Shown one piece after another: positions 1-8,867 of a stretch of 16,942 nucleotides of DNA. The notes under the pieces were generated by a model, which was given only the letters and a program-made list of their open reading frames with translations, ran no database searches and was not told where the DNA came from. The stretch covers positions 1 to 16,942 of the forward strand of contig NZ_QFPF01000055.1 of NCBI RefSeq assembly GCF_003248605.1, in the 5' to 3' direction. The stretch is from Microbacterium sp. Lineage in GTDB: Bacteria > Actinomycetota > Actinomycetes > Actinomycetales > Microbacteriaceae. The stretch's first letter is position 1. Every line of letters begins with the position of its first letter. The translations under genes were made by a program, and so were the position numbers.

Positions 1-1077
<1,077 letters not shown>

Positions 1078-1770
1078 TCAGTCCGGTCGCCGCACGATCG
1101 GCAGGGCGCCGGTCTCCGCCGCGACACGGCGGCGATAGAGCACGCGCTGCTCGGGCAACGACAGGTCGAAGACCACCGCCAGCACGCGGATGACCGCCGT
1201 GAGCGCGATCCCGGCGATCGCGGCGGGCACGATCGGCACCCCGATCGTCGCGGCGCCGGCTAGCAGCAGGCAGCCGGCGCCCGCGGCGACGGCATAGAGC
1301 GAGCCGACGTGCATGATGGCGACGGGCAGCCCCATGATCACGTCGCGCAGCACCGATCCCCCTACGGCCGCGCACACGCCCACGAAGACCGCGGGAACGA
1401 GCGGCAGACCGACGGCGAGGGCCTTGCTGGTGCCGAAGGCGCCGAACATGCCGATGACAACGGCATCCAGCCCCACGATCAGAGCGCTCAGTCGCTGGAA
1501 AACTCCGGCCAGGAGCATTCCGACCAGCGCGGCGCCTGTGGCCGTGAGCAGGTACCAGGTGCTCTGCAGCGTCGAGGGTGGAAGACCGAGCAGCAGGTCG
1601 CGGATGAGGCCGCCGCCCATGCCGATCAGGATGCCGATGATCGCGACGCCGAGCAGATCGAGTCGACGCTGCCCGCGGAATCCGGAGGCGAACAGCGCCC
1701 CCTGCACACCGCCCAGGCCGACGGCCGTGAGATCTGCCCAGAGCGGGATGACGAAGAGGGGCTGGTCCAC
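1078..1770 (-). CDS. TRIC-type (UPF0126) cation channel family membrane protein
   Basis: This 230-residue, strongly hydrophobic protein has about seven predicted membrane helices. It carries two copies of a glycine-rich motif, GGGLIRD (residues 52-58) and GGSVLRD (137-143). This pseudo-duplicated arrangement is typical of the bacterial trimeric intracellular cation channel (TRIC/UPF0126) family, whose members form trimeric K+/Na+-permeable channels. The physiological role in actinobacteria is not known to me. The start is taken as GTG at 1770 because the protein begins there with the first helix ([10 protein letters not shown]) and because a GAGAAT hexamer lies exactly 6 nt upstream, with no convincing Shine-Dalgarno sequence. 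Upstream in-frame codons give an arginine-rich, non-membrane-like extension. The gene converges on leuA and is divergent from recO. Confidence 0.88.
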   Translation of the reverse strand: MDQPLFVIPLWADLTAVGLGGVQGALFASGFRGQRRLDLLGVAIIGILIGMGGGLIRDLLLGLPPSTLQSTWYLLTATGAALVGMLLAGVFQRLSALIVGLDAVVIGMFGAFGTSKALAVGLPLVPAVFVGVCAAVGGSVLRDVIMGLPVAIMHVGSLYAVAAGAGCLLLAGAATIGVPIVPAAIAGIALTAVIRVLAVVFDLSLPEQRVLYRRRVAAETGALPIVRRPD

Positions 1771-1776
1771 GCATCC

Positions 1777-1782
1777 ATTCTC
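1777..1782 (-). promoter_or_regulatory. Putative -10 element for the TRIC-family gene (leaderless)
   Basis: On the minus strand the hexamer GAGAAT ends 6 nt before the GTG start. The spacing matches that at six other genes in this window, and no ribosome-binding site is evident between it and the start. A recognisable -35 box was not found, so this rests on the recurrent spacing. Confidence 0.45.
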
Positions 1783-1819
1783 GCTCGCGCGCCCTCGCCG
1801 GACAGGTCGCCCGCGCGGC

Positions 1820-1825
1820 GATAAT
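1820..1825 (+). promoter_or_regulatory. Putative -10 element for recO (leaderless)
   Basis: GATAAT, one mismatch from TATAAT, lies 6 nt upstream of the recO ATG. A transcript starting about 7 nt downstream of the hexamer would begin at or next to the start codon, giving a leaderless mRNA. This and the divergent TRIC promoter share a 61-bp intergenic region. Confidence 0.55.
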
Positions 1826-1831
1826 GGTCCG

Positions 1832-2560
1832 ATGCCCACCTTCCGCGACGAGGTCGTGGTCCTGCGCACCCACAAGCTGGGCGAGGCCGACAGGATCGTG
1901 ACGATGCTCAGTCGTCGGCATGGAAAGCTGCGTGCCGTGGCGAAGGGGGTGCGCCGCACCTCGTCGCGCTTCGGATCTCGTCTGGAGCCCTTCATGGTCG
2001 CGGACGTTCAGCTGTACGCCGGCCGCTCCCTCGACATCGTGCAGCAGGCCGAGAGCATCGGGGCATACGGGGCCGACATCGTCGTCCACTACGACCGCTA
2101 CACCGCGGCCAACGCGATGGTCGAGACCGCCGACCGACTGAACGAGGCCGAGGCGACGGCGCAGCAGTACCTCCTGCTCGTGGGCGGTCTGCGTGCGCTG
2201 GCCCGGGGCGATCACGGGTCCCGCCCGATCCTCGACTCCTACCTGCTGCGCGCCATGGCGCTGTCGGGTTGGGCGCCCAGTCTCGCCGCGTGCGGGCGCT
2301 GCGGGGCTCCGGGGCCGCACGACACGTTCGTCGCCCAGCTCGGCGGCATCGTCTGCCGCTCCTGCGCGCCTACGGGCAGCGCACGGATCGGATCCGGTGC
2401 CGTCGCAACGCTCGAGGCGCTGATGACGGGGGAGTGGCGGCTGGTCGAGTCCGCGGAATCCCGCGATCTTGCGGCGGCGTCGGGCGTGATCGCCGCATAC
2501 ACGCAATGGCACCTCGAGCGCGGCATCCGTTCCCTTTCGCATCTGGAGGCACCCCGATGA
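1832..2560 (+). CDS. recO: DNA repair protein RecO
   Basis: RecO acts with RecR (and RecF) in the RecFOR pathway, loading RecA on SSB-coated single-stranded DNA and annealing strands during gap repair. The 242-residue product begins [22 protein letters not shown], typical of the N-terminal OB fold (about residues 1-80). A helical domain follows, containing a four-cysteine zinc site (C154, C157, C175, C178) characteristic of many RecO proteins. ATG 1832 is chosen because the OB fold starts there and GATAAT lies 6 nt upstream. The reading frame extends far upstream, but that part overlaps the divergent gene and is low complexity. The stop overlaps the uppS start (ATGA), so the two genes are translationally coupled. 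The recO-uppS order is common in actinobacteria. Confidence 0.95.
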   Translation: MPTFRDEVVVLRTHKLGEADRIVTMLSRRHGKLRAVAKGVRRTSSRFGSRLEPFMVADVQLYAGRSLDIVQQAESIGAYGADIVVHYDRYTAANAMVETADRLNEAEATAQQYLLLVGGLRALARGDHGSRPILDSYLLRAMALSGWAPSLAACGRCGAPGPHDTFVAQLGGIVCRSCAPTGSARIGSGAVATLEALMTGEWRLVESAESRDLAAASGVIAAYTQWHLERGIRSLSHLEAPR

Positions 2561-3369
2561 GTCCCAAGCCGTACACGCATCGGGATGCCGTGGCCTATCG
2601 TCCGCTCGATTGGACCGGTGTCCATCCGCCCGCCTTTGCGCGCGGGAGTGTTCCGGAGCACGTCGCCATCGTGATGGACGGCAACGGCCGGTGGGCGAAC
2701 AGGCGCGGGCTCTCGCGCGTCGAGGGACACAGAGCGGGCGAGGCGGCGCTCCTCGATGTCGTGGCGGGCGCCGTCCAGGCCGGCGTGAAGCACCTGAGCG
2801 TCTACGCGTTCTCGACCGAGAACTGGACGCGTTCGCCCGATGAGGTGCGATTTCTCATGGGCTTCAACCGCGATGTGCTGCACCGGCGCCGCGATCAGCT
2901 GAACGAATGGGGGGTGCGCGTGCGCTGGGCGGGCCGCAAGCCGCGCCTGTGGGGGTCGGTGATCAAGGAGCTGCAGTACGCCGAGGAGCTCACCGCCGAC
3001 AACGACGTCCTGACATTGACGATGTGTGTCAACTACGGCGGGCGCGTCGAGCTGGTCGACGCGATGCGTTCCATCGCCGACGATGTCTCCGCGGGCCGCC
3101 TCAAGCCCTCGGCGGTGACGGAGAAGCTGATCCGTCGTCGCCTGTACATCCCCGACATGCCGGACGTCGACCTGTTCGTGCGTTCCAGCGGCGAGCAGCG
3201 GACCTCGAACTTCCTGCTCTGGGAGTCCGCCTACGCCGAGTTCGTCTTTCTCGACACGCTGTGGCCCGACTTCTCGCGCGTCGATCTCTGGGATGCGATC
3301 GGGATGTACCTCGACCGCGACCGACGTTTCGGCGGCGCGATCGACCAGCCGGACGCGCCCGCGCTCTGA
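2557..3369 (+). CDS. uppS: Isoprenyl transferase (cis-prenyltransferase, undecaprenyl/decaprenyl diphosphate synthase family)
   Basis: The enzyme adds isopentenyl diphosphate units in cis to an allylic diphosphate, making the polyprenyl carrier lipid for peptidoglycan and glycan assembly. The 270-residue protein has the family hallmarks: [16 protein letters not shown] with catalytic Asp41, the [10 protein letters not shown] segment (81-90), and the C-terminal [20 protein letters not shown] region (209-228), where the SGEQR residues bind the diphosphate of IPP. ATG 2557 is supported by GGAGG 8 nt upstream (2544-2548) and by the 4-nt ATGA overlap with recO. Product chain length cannot be read from sequence; actinobacteria often carry a second, short-chain Z-prenyl synthase, so this could be either paralogue. 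It is probably co-transcribed with recO. Confidence 0.95.
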   Translation: MSPKPYTHRDAVAYRPLDWTGVHPPAFARGSVPEHVAIVMDGNGRWANRRGLSRVEGHRAGEAALLDVVAGAVQAGVKHLSVYAFSTENWTRSPDEVRFLMGFNRDVLHRRRDQLNEWGVRVRWAGRKPRLWGSVIKELQYAEELTADNDVLTLTMCVNYGGRVELVDAMRSIADDVSAGRLKPSAVTEKLIRRRLYIPDMPDVDLFVRSSGEQRTSNFLLWESAYAEFVFLDTLWPDFSRVDLWDAIGMYLDRDRRFGGAIDQPDAPAL

Positions 3370-3426
3370 CGCCCGATCGCCCCCTGGGCGCGGGGCGCGC
3401 ACGGGTGTATCGTTCGCCGCATCACC

Positions 3427-3463
3427 CACTCCTATCGAGTGAGGGGCGACGACGGTCGTCGCC
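3427..3463 (+). promoter_or_regulatory. Two adjacent inverted repeats in the leader of the lipoprotein gene
   Basis: The first repeat is CACTC-ctatc-GAGTG (3427-3441). The second is GGCGACGAC-g-GTCGTCGCC (3445-3463), a 19-bp near-perfect palindrome. Both lie directly before the Shine-Dalgarno sequence at 3468. There is no T-run after either stem, so an intrinsic terminator for uppS is unlikely. They could be an operator or structured mRNA leader; a weak -10-like TATCGT is at 3408-3413. Confidence 0.4.
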
Positions 3464-3467
3464 GCTC

Positions 3468-3475
3468 AGGGAGGT
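3468..3475 (+). promoter_or_regulatory. Ribosome binding site deciding the GTG start of the lipoprotein gene
   Basis: AGGGAGGT is a strong Shine-Dalgarno sequence with a 5-nt spacer to GTG 3481. It favours this start over the in-frame ATG at 3439, which lies inside the inverted-repeat leader and would add a non-hydrophobic N-terminus. Confidence 0.7.
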
Positions 3476-3480
3476 GCGAC

Positions 3481-4155
3481 GTGGACCGACACCGCCGGGA
3501 ACCGGCCATCCGGGCCGCCGTGATCCTGTGCGCGCTCGTTCTCGGGCTCGCGGGATGCGCGGCGGCAGAGGATGACCCGGTGGATGCTCCGGTCGCGGTC
3601 GATGTGCCCGATCCCGGCCCGCAGTCGCCCCCCGATCAGGGGGAAGAGGGCGACGCCGTCGAGGACGGCGAGGCCGATCCCGCGCAGCAGACCCGTCGGA
3701 GCGGCATCGCGACGAACTTCGGCGGCCCCGCGCACGGCGATCAGGGCACGACCGATCTGGGTGACGGGACGTGGTGTCAGGGGGTCGCGCTGTTCTGGGG
3801 AGCGCAGGTGCCCGAAGGCGTGCGATTCACCGTCGACGGCGGCGCCGCGGACGCGGAGGGAATCGCGCTGGGTCGCGGTGCATGCGGTGATGTGGGCACC
3901 GACGGCGCGTGCATCGGCCTCGTTCTCTGGCACGACGATCAGACACTGTTCTGCAGTGTGCCCCTCATCCCCGCCGAGGGCTTCACGAACGGCACTCAAC
4001 TCGCGCTCGTGGGAACGCTGGAATGCGAGGAGGCGACGGACTGCGATGCCGTCGTCGCCCGCGAGACCGACGCGGGACCGCCCATCTTCGTCTGCGATCC
4101 GGTGTTCGTCGCCGAGGGAAACGTCTGCGATGCCACGGCCCGTGAGAGCGGCTGA
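3481..4155 (+). CDS. Secreted lipoprotein of unknown function, cysteine-rich
   Basis: I do not recognise a family. The 224-residue product starts with a basic n-region (DRHRREP), then a hydrophobic stretch and the lipobox LAGC with Cys26, so it should be exported and lipid-anchored on the outer face of the membrane. Residues 27-75 form an acidic, proline-rich, probably disordered linker. The folded part (about 76-224) has eight cysteines (C99, C135, C144, C158, C182, C188, C205, C216), enough for four disulfides, plus glycine-rich turns. The start is set by a strong Shine-Dalgarno sequence 5 nt before GTG. The following membrane-protein gene begins 26 nt before this gene's stop, so the two are probably one transcript and may work together. 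Function is unknown; the signal peptide call is firm. Confidence 0.82.
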   Translation: MDRHRREPAIRAAVILCALVLGLAGCAAAEDDPVDAPVAVDVPDPGPQSPPDQGEEGDAVEDGEADPAQQTRRSGIATNFGGPAHGDQGTTDLGDGTWCQGVALFWGAQVPEGVRFTVDGGAADAEGIALGRGACGDVGTDGACIGLVLWHDDQTLFCSVPLIPAEGFTNGTQLALVGTLECEEATDCDAVVARETDAGPPIFVCDPVFVAEGNVCDATARESG

Positions 4156-5068
4156 GAAGGTGATCGACGAGGGTCCCGCCCGCGCGGCGGACGCGGACGC
4201 CGCGCACGGGCTGGGGTTCGAGCGATGGGTCGGCTTCCTCACGACGTTCGTCGCCCCGGCGACCTTTCTCACCGGGCTGCTGTTCTACTTCGGCTACGTC
4301 TCGTCTCGAGAGTTCTTCCTGTATTTCGGTGTGGACATCGACGCGATCGGACTGAGTTCGCAGGAGATCGTGATGCGCAGCCCCGGAGTGCTGTTCGTCC
4401 CCGTCATGGTCGTCCTCCTCATCGCCGCCGCTCTCGTCGTCGCGCATCGCATCACGCGGGCCCGCGTGCGCGAGATGTCCGAAGCCGGACGTCGCCGAGT
4501 GATCGCGGGGCTTGCCGGTGCAGGGGTCGCTGTGCTGATGGCGGGGCTCGTGCTGGCCTTCCTGTTCGCGCCGCTCGGTGCCTGGCCGCTGTATCCCTTC
4601 CTCACCCCTCTCCTGCTCGCCGTCGGCGCCGGCCTCGCCGGCTACGCCGCATCGACGGCGCGGGTGCTGCGCGGCGGGGGCGCGGGGCGCAGCACCGTCA
4701 TCCTCCTCGTGAGCGTCATGGTCGCGGGGACCTTCTGGTCGGCCGCGACCGTGGCCCAGTGGTGGGGTCTCGGGCAGGCTCGCGCACTCGCCGCCGACCT
4801 CGGCGCGCTGCCGGCTGTGGTGTTGGATACGTCGGAGCGGCTGTACCCGGGTAACCCGGCGATCACCGCGCAGCCGCTCGAGGTCGCCGACGAGGGGCAG
4901 GTCTTCCGTTATCGGTACTTCGGATTGCGCCTGCTGGTGCACGGGGGTGACCGGCTGTTCCTCGTGCCCGATGCGTGGTCGGCCGACGCGTCCACGATCG
5001 TCCTGGCCGATGACGAAGCCGTGCGGGTCCGCTTCCGTTTTTTCCCCGACGAGGATCCTCCGACATGA
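4130..5068 (+). CDS. Five-helix integral membrane protein of unknown function
   Basis: The 312-residue product has a short cytosolic-like N-terminus, then predicted membrane helices at about 33-56, 87-108, 124-148, 154-175 and 188-210. A roughly 100-residue soluble C-terminal domain rich in beta-type sequence ends in an acidic tail. Between helices 1 and 2 lies an aromatic segment with FFLYFGVDIDAIGLSSQE (62-79). This resembles a segment I recall from hypothetical membrane proteins of streptomycetes and other actinobacteria, which would need a search to confirm. ATG 4130 is chosen for GAGGGA 10 nt upstream; GTG 4142 or 4160 are alternatives that would shorten or remove the overlap with the lipoprotein gene. 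The overlap suggests coupling with the lipoprotein. No enzymatic motif is visible. Confidence 0.78.
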   Translation: MPRPVRAAEKVIDEGPARAADADAAHGLGFERWVGFLTTFVAPATFLTGLLFYFGYVSSREFFLYFGVDIDAIGLSSQEIVMRSPGVLFVPVMVVLLIAAALVVAHRITRARVREMSEAGRRRVIAGLAGAGVAVLMAGLVLAFLFAPLGAWPLYPFLTPLLLAVGAGLAGYAASTARVLRGGGAGRSTVILLVSVMVAGTFWSAATVAQWWGLGQARALAADLGALPAVVLDTSERLYPGNPAITAQPLEVADEGQVFRYRYFGLRLLVHGGDRLFLVPDAWSADASTIVLADDEAVRVRFRFFPDEDPPT

Positions 5069-5069
5069 C

Positions 5070-5095
5070 GCATGTACGTGCCGGGGAATACATGC
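5070..5095. promoter_or_regulatory. Perfect inverted repeat GCATGTA-N12-TACATGC upstream of the DsbA-like gene (operator candidate)
   Basis: Two 7-bp arms (5070-5076 and 5089-5095) are exact reverse complements, with centres 19 bp apart. This spacing suits a dimeric helix-turn-helix regulator. The arms are A/T-richer than the surroundings and sit in the 51-bp gap between the membrane-protein stop and the GTG start at 5120. No T-run follows, so a terminator is less likely. Confidence 0.4.
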
Positions 5096-5119
5096 ACGGA
5101 GTCGGCGGTTGTCCCGGGT

Positions 5120-5806
5120 GTGACGGATGCCATCAAGATCGACGTGTGGAGCGACATCGCCTGCCCCTGGTGCTACATCGGCAAGCGCAATCTCGAGGCG
5201 GGGCTTGCGCAGGCCGCGACCGATGACGACGCTCCGGTCGTGGAGGTCGTCTACCACTCCTACGAGCTCTCGCCGGACACCCCGGTGGATTTCGAGGGCG
5301 ATGAGCTGGACTACCTGGCCGGACACAAGGGGGTTCCCCGCGAGCAGGTACGGGAGATGCTCGACCGGGTCACCGGCGTCGCCGCCGAGGCGGGTCTCGC
5401 CTATCGCTTCGACCTGCTGCGGCACACCAACACCGTGAAGGCGCATGAGCTGCTGCACGCGGCGAAGGCCCGCGGTCGTCAGCACGAGATGGCCGAACGC
5501 CTCATGGCAGCGTACTTCACCGAAGGTCGTCACGTCGGCCGCATCGAGGAGCTGGTCGACCTCGCCGTCGAAGCGGGACTCGACGGCGACGCCGTGCGCG
5601 CCGAGCTCGACGCGCAGACTCATCTGCCGGCGGTGCGTGCCGACCAGGAACAGGCCCGGGCCTTCGGCATCACCGGGGTGCCCTTCTTCGTGATCGACGG
5701 CAAGTACGGTGTCAGCGGGGCGCAGCCCGCCGACGCCTTCGCACAGATCGCGCGCCAGGTGTGGGGCGAACACCGCGACGCCGACCGCGCACCGGCCGAG
5801 GTCTGA
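5120..5806 (+). CDS. DsbA family oxidoreductase, FrnE-like
   Basis: This is a 228-residue thioredoxin-fold protein with an inserted helical domain, of the FrnE/2-hydroxychromene-2-carboxylate isomerase-like DsbA branch. Just after the first strand is the active-site motif CPWC (C15 and C18) within SDIACPWCYIGKR. The cis-proline loop is GITGVPFF (Pro188), followed by DGKYGVSGAQ. There is no signal peptide, so it should act in the cytoplasm, probably in disulfide exchange or oxidative-stress protection; the natural substrate is unknown. GTG 5120 is chosen because family members begin shortly before the KIDVWSD strand. An in-frame ATG at 5072 would place the N-terminus inside the inverted repeat and lacks a ribosome-binding site. 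No clear Shine-Dalgarno sequence precedes 5120 either, so the start is tentative. The gene converges on the peroxidase gene 12 bp away. Confidence 0.9.
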   Translation: MTDAIKIDVWSDIACPWCYIGKRNLEAGLAQAATDDDAPVVEVVYHSYELSPDTPVDFEGDELDYLAGHKGVPREQVREMLDRVTGVAAEAGLAYRFDLLRHTNTVKAHELLHAAKARGRQHEMAERLMAAYFTEGRHVGRIEELVDLAVEAGLDGDAVRAELDAQTHLPAVRADQEQARAFGITGVPFFVIDGKYGVSGAQPADAFAQIARQVWGEHRDADRAPAEV

Positions 5807-5818
5807 CCCGTCGCCCGC

Positions 5819-6322
5819 TCAGCGCGGCAGGTGGGCCTCGATGATCTCGACCACCTCGGGGTCATCGGGCTTCACCGAGGGGCGGAATCGGTGCACCCGC
5901 CCCGACGGAGTGATCACGAACTTCTCGAAGTTCCACAGGATCGGGCCATGCCCGCCCTCGGCGTCCTCGGCACGCTTGAGCGCCTTGTAGAGAGGGGCGG
6001 CTTTGGGGCCGTTGACCTTCACCTTGTCGAAGACGGGGAATGAGACGCCCCACGTGGTGGCGCAGTAGTCCAGGATCTGCTCCATGGAGCCGGGCTCCTG
6101 GCCCATGAACTGATTGCACGGAAAGCCGAGCACCGAGAAGCCTCGCTCGCCGTAGGTGCGCTGCAGCTGTTCCAGCTGCTCGTACTGAGGAGTGAGCCCG
6201 CATTTCGAGGCGACGTTCACGACGAGAAGGACGCTGTCGCCGAAATCCGCGAGCCGCGCCTGGCTGCCGTCGGCGGCGACGAAGGGGATGTCACGGATGT
6301 CCACAGCGCTCTCGACACTCAT
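5819..6322 (-). CDS. Glutathione peroxidase family protein (probably thioredoxin-dependent)
   Basis: The enzyme reduces hydrogen peroxide and organic or lipid hydroperoxides in the cytoplasm. The 167-residue protein has the family tetrad: peroxidatic Cys41 in NVASKCGLT, Gln71 in GFPCNQF, and Trp130 and Asn131 in WNFEKF. Cys, not selenocysteine, is used. A further Cys87 in DYCATTWGVSFPVF matches the position of the resolving cysteine in plant and bacterial two-cysteine members. This suggests reduction by thioredoxin rather than glutathione, which actinobacteria generally lack. The ATG start at 6322 has a TATGGT hexamer 6 nt upstream and no strong ribosome-binding site. It is divergent from dusB and convergent with the DsbA-like gene, so two thiol-redox genes lie tail to tail. 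Confidence 0.93.
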   Translation of the reverse strand: MSVESAVDIRDIPFVAADGSQARLADFGDSVLLVVNVASKCGLTPQYEQLEQLQRTYGERGFSVLGFPCNQFMGQEPGSMEQILDYCATTWGVSFPVFDKVKVNGPKAAPLYKALKRAEDAEGGHGPILWNFEKFVITPSGRVHRFRPSVKPDDPEVVEIIEAHLPR

Positions 6323-6328
6323 GACTCC

Positions 6329-6334
6329 ACCATA
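6329..6334 (-). promoter_or_regulatory. Putative -10 element for the glutathione peroxidase family gene (leaderless)
   Basis: On the minus strand TATGGT ends 6 nt before the ATG. It shares a 60-bp divergent intergenic region with the dusB promoter. No clear -35 box was found. Confidence 0.5.
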
Positions 6335-6370
6335 CGGGCGCCTACCGGAGGGAAGGCCGCTCGCGTCTGG

Positions 6371-6376
6371 GAGAAT
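6371..6376 (+). promoter_or_regulatory. Putative -10 element for dusB (leaderless)
   Basis: GAGAAT lies 6 nt before the GTG start of dusB. The surrounding string closely resembles the recO start region (GAGAATGGTCGGGTG versus GATAATGGTCCGATG). Confidence 0.5.
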
Positions 6377-6382
6377 GGTCGG

Positions 6383-7540
6383 GTGACAGCATCCGCCCTC
6401 GCTTCCGCGCCCGCGCTGCGGATCGGCCCCCTCGATCTCGATGTGCCGGTCGTCCTCGCGCCTATGGCGGGCATCACCAACACCGCGTTCCGGCGACTGT
6501 GCCGCGAGTACGGAGCCGGGCTCTACGTCAGCGAGATGATCACCTCCCGCGCGCTGGTGGAGCGCAACGACACCACCATGCGTCTCATCCGTCACCACGA
6601 GTCCGAGACTCCGCGGTCGATCCAGCTGTACGGCGTCGACCCCGCCACCGTCGCCGAAGCGGTGCGGATCATCGTCGCGGAGGACCACGCCGACCACATC
6701 GACCTGAACTTCGGCTGCCCCGTGCCCAAGGTCACGCGCAAGGGCGGCGGCGCGGCGCTGCCCTGGAAGACCGAGCTCTTCCGCGAGATCGTGGAGCGCG
6801 CGGCGAAGGCTTCGGGTCCCCTTCCGCTGACGGTGAAGATGCGCAAGGGCATCGACGACGATCATCTGACCTATCTCGAGGCCGGTCGCATCGCCGAGGG
6901 TGCGGGGGCGGCCGCGGTTGCACTGCACGCGCGCACCGCGGCGCAGTTCTACTCCGGCCAGGCCGATTGGTCGGCGATCACGCGTCTCGTCGAGACCGTC
7001 ACGAGCATTCCGGTGCTCGGCAACGGCGACATCTGGTCGGCCGACGACGCGGTGCGGATGCGCGAGGAGACGGGATGCGCGGGCGTCGTCGTGGGTCGCG
7101 GGTGCCTGGGCCGTCCGTGGCTGTTCGGGGAGCTGGCGACGGCGTTCGGCGCCGACGCCCCGCCCGTGGACGCGACACTCGGCTTCGTCGCGTCCGCGTT
7201 CCGGCGGCACGCCGAGCTGCTCGTGGAGTTCTTCGACGACGAGGGACGCGGATGTCGCGATATCCGCAAGCACGTCGCCTGGTACTTCAAGGGCTATCCG
7301 GTCGGCGGTGACACCCGGGCGGCGCTGGCCACGGCATCCTCCCTCGAGGAGATCGACGCGCTGCTCGCGACGCTCGATCGCGACGCGCCGTATCCGGGTG
7401 CCGCGGCCGAGGGACAACGGGGCCGCGCGGGCACGCCGAAGCGGCCGGCACTGCCCGACCGCTGGCTCGAGTCTCGGCTGCTCGATGACAACACGACGGC
7501 GGGCCTGGCAGCCGCGGAGCTGGACCACAGTGGCGGTTGA
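6383..7540 (+). CDS. dusB: tRNA dihydrouridine synthase
   Basis: This FMN- and NADPH-dependent enzyme reduces specific uridines in tRNA D-loops to dihydrouridine. The 385-residue protein begins its TIM barrel with VVLAPMAGITNTAFR (23-37), the flavin-binding motif. It has the catalytic cysteine in DLNFGCPVPKVTRKGGG (Cys112), VKMRKG in the barrel core, and GNGDIWSADDA plus GVVVGRGCLGRPW at the phosphate-binding end. The GTG start is supported by the GAGAAT hexamer 6 nt upstream and by the divergent gene on the left. Assignment to the DusB-like group of actinobacteria is from overall style; the exact uridine position modified cannot be read. The stop lies 10 nt before the chosen dgt start, and an alternative dgt start would overlap it, so dusB-dgt-dnaG look like one operon. 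Confidence 0.94.
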   Translation: MTASALASAPALRIGPLDLDVPVVLAPMAGITNTAFRRLCREYGAGLYVSEMITSRALVERNDTTMRLIRHHESETPRSIQLYGVDPATVAEAVRIIVAEDHADHIDLNFGCPVPKVTRKGGGAALPWKTELFREIVERAAKASGPLPLTVKMRKGIDDDHLTYLEAGRIAEGAGAAAVALHARTAAQFYSGQADWSAITRLVETVTSIPVLGNGDIWSADDAVRMREETGCAGVVVGRGCLGRPWLFGELATAFGADAPPVDATLGFVASAFRRHAELLVEFFDDEGRGCRDIRKHVAWYFKGYPVGGDTRAALATASSLEEIDALLATLDRDAPYPGAAAEGQRGRAGTPKRPALPDRWLESRLLDDNTTAGLAAAELDHSGG

Positions 7541-7550
7541 GGGGGAGCGG

Positions 7551-8867
7551 ATGCGCGCGGATGGCTACGGCGCGCGCGACGCCGAGCGGTTCTACGCGGA
7601 GCAGCATCGATCCGAGCGCGACGACTTCGCCCGCGATCGTGCGCGTGTGCTGCACTCCGCCGCGCTGCGACGCCTGGCCGCCAAGACGCAGGTTCTGAGC
7701 CCCGCGAGCCCCGCGGACTTCGCGCGCAATCGCCTGACGCACTCCCTCGAGGTCGCGCAGGTCGGCCGTGAGCTCGCGACCTGGCTCTCCCTCGCCCCGG
7801 ACGTCGTGGATGCGGCGTGTCTCAGCCACGATCTGGGGCATCCGCCGTTCGGCCACAACGGCGAGCGTGCGCTCAACGACTGGGCCGAGGAGATCGGCGG
7901 TTTCGAGGGCAACGCGCAGACGCTGCGGATCCTCAGCCGTCTCGAGCCCAAGGTGTTCGACGACAACGGTCGCACGCACGGCCTCAACCTGACCCGCGCG
8001 AGCCTCGACGCCAGCTGCAAGTACCCGTGGACCTCGGATCACCCGCTGCCCGATCCGGGCGGGCGCCTGAAGTACGGCGTGTACGCCGACGACGAGCCCG
8101 TCTTCCGCTGGATGCGGGAGGGCGCGCCCGGACGCGTGCGGTGCATCGAGGCCGAGGTGATGGACCTCTCGGACGACATCGCCTACTCGGTGCACGATTT
8201 CGAAGACGCCGTCACCAACGGCTACCTCGATCCGGCCCGGCTCACCTCGACCGCAGAGCACGAGGGTCTCGTGACGGCGATCCAGGCGTGGGTAGGGTTC
8301 GACTTCGCGAGGGACGAGCTCGACGATGCCCTCTACCGCCTCACCCGGATGTCGGAGTGGATCACCGAGTTCGACGGGTCGCGCGCCGCTCTCGGCCGTC
8401 TGAAGAACCTGACGAGCGATCTGATCGGGCGATTCGCCCGCGCCGCGACGACCGCCACTCGCGAGGCTTACCCGGCGCGAGCCCTCACCCGCTACTCGGC
8501 GCACGTCATCGTGCCCCGCGTCGTCGAGGCCGAGGTCGCCGCGCTCAAGGGCATGGTGGGCGCGTTCGTCGTATCGATCGACGGACGCAAGGAGCTGTAT
8601 CGCGAGCAGCGGCGGATGCTCAAGCGGCTCGCGACCGCGCTGTGGGACGCCGGCCCCGCCGCGCTCACCCCCGCGCTGCGTGCGGACTTCGACGCCGCGG
8701 ACGATGACACGGCGAGGCGCCGGGTGATCGTCGACCAGGTGGCCAGCTTCACCGATCAGGACGCCATCTCCTGGCACACCCGACTCGTCGGAGATGTCGA
8801 TGCCGCCTCCCTCGGCATCTGGACACCGGCATCCCGCGCGCCCTCCGACGTGCTCGGCGAGGACTGA
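7551..8867 (+). CDS. dgt: Deoxyguanosinetriphosphate triphosphohydrolase (dNTPase, HD superfamily)
   Basis: This is a cytoplasmic dNTP triphosphohydrolase that releases deoxynucleoside and tripolyphosphate, trimming dNTP pools. The 438-residue protein carries the HD metal site: His64 in [10 protein letters not shown], His93-Asp94 in [16 protein letters not shown], and a later Asp in [15 protein letters not shown]. The C-terminal half is helical, as in the family. ATG 7551 is preferred because AGGGGG (7540-7545) sits 5 nt upstream; GTG 7530 in the same frame would add seven residues and overlap the dusB stop. The stop overlaps the dnaG start by one base (TGATG), so translation is probably coupled. 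The dgt-dnaG order is frequent in actinobacteria and links nucleotide supply with priming. Actual nucleotide preference is not determinable from sequence. Confidence 0.94.
   Translation: MRADGYGARDAERFYAEQHRSERDDFARDRARVLHSAALRRLAAKTQVLSPASPADFARNRLTHSLEVAQVGRELATWLSLAPDVVDAACLSHDLGHPPFGHNGERALNDWAEEIGGFEGNAQTLRILSRLEPKVFDDNGRTHGLNLTRASLDASCKYPWTSDHPLPDPGGRLKYGVYADDEPVFRWMREGAPGRVRCIEAEVMDLSDDIAYSVHDFEDAVTNGYLDPARLTSTAEHEGLVTAIQAWVGFDFARDELDDALYRLTRMSEWITEFDGSRAALGRLKNLTSDLIGRFARAATTATREAYPARALTRYSAHVIVPRVVEAEVAALKGMVGAFVVSIDGRKELYREQRRMLKRLATALWDAGPAALTPALRADFDAADDDTARRRVIVDQVASFTDQDAISWHTRLVGDVDAASLGIWTPASRAPSDVLGED

Noticed and set aside
3370..3400. CGCCC-cct-GGGCG hairpin after uppS as a terminator
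   Set aside because: The stem is only 5 bp with a 3-nt loop and no T-run; too weak to call.
5072..5119. Upstream ATG extension of the DsbA-like protein
   Set aside because: The added residues have no family counterpart, there is no ribosome-binding site, and the ATG lies inside the inverted repeat.
3983..5773. Long minus-strand open frame opposite the membrane-protein and DsbA-like genes
   Set aside because: Composition is dominated by Arg, His, Gly and Asp with no recognisable motif, while the plus strand carries coherent helices and a CPWC site.
7287..8777. Long minus-strand open frame opposite dgt
   Set aside because: It is antisense to a gene with an intact HD active site; no ribosome-binding site or family likeness.
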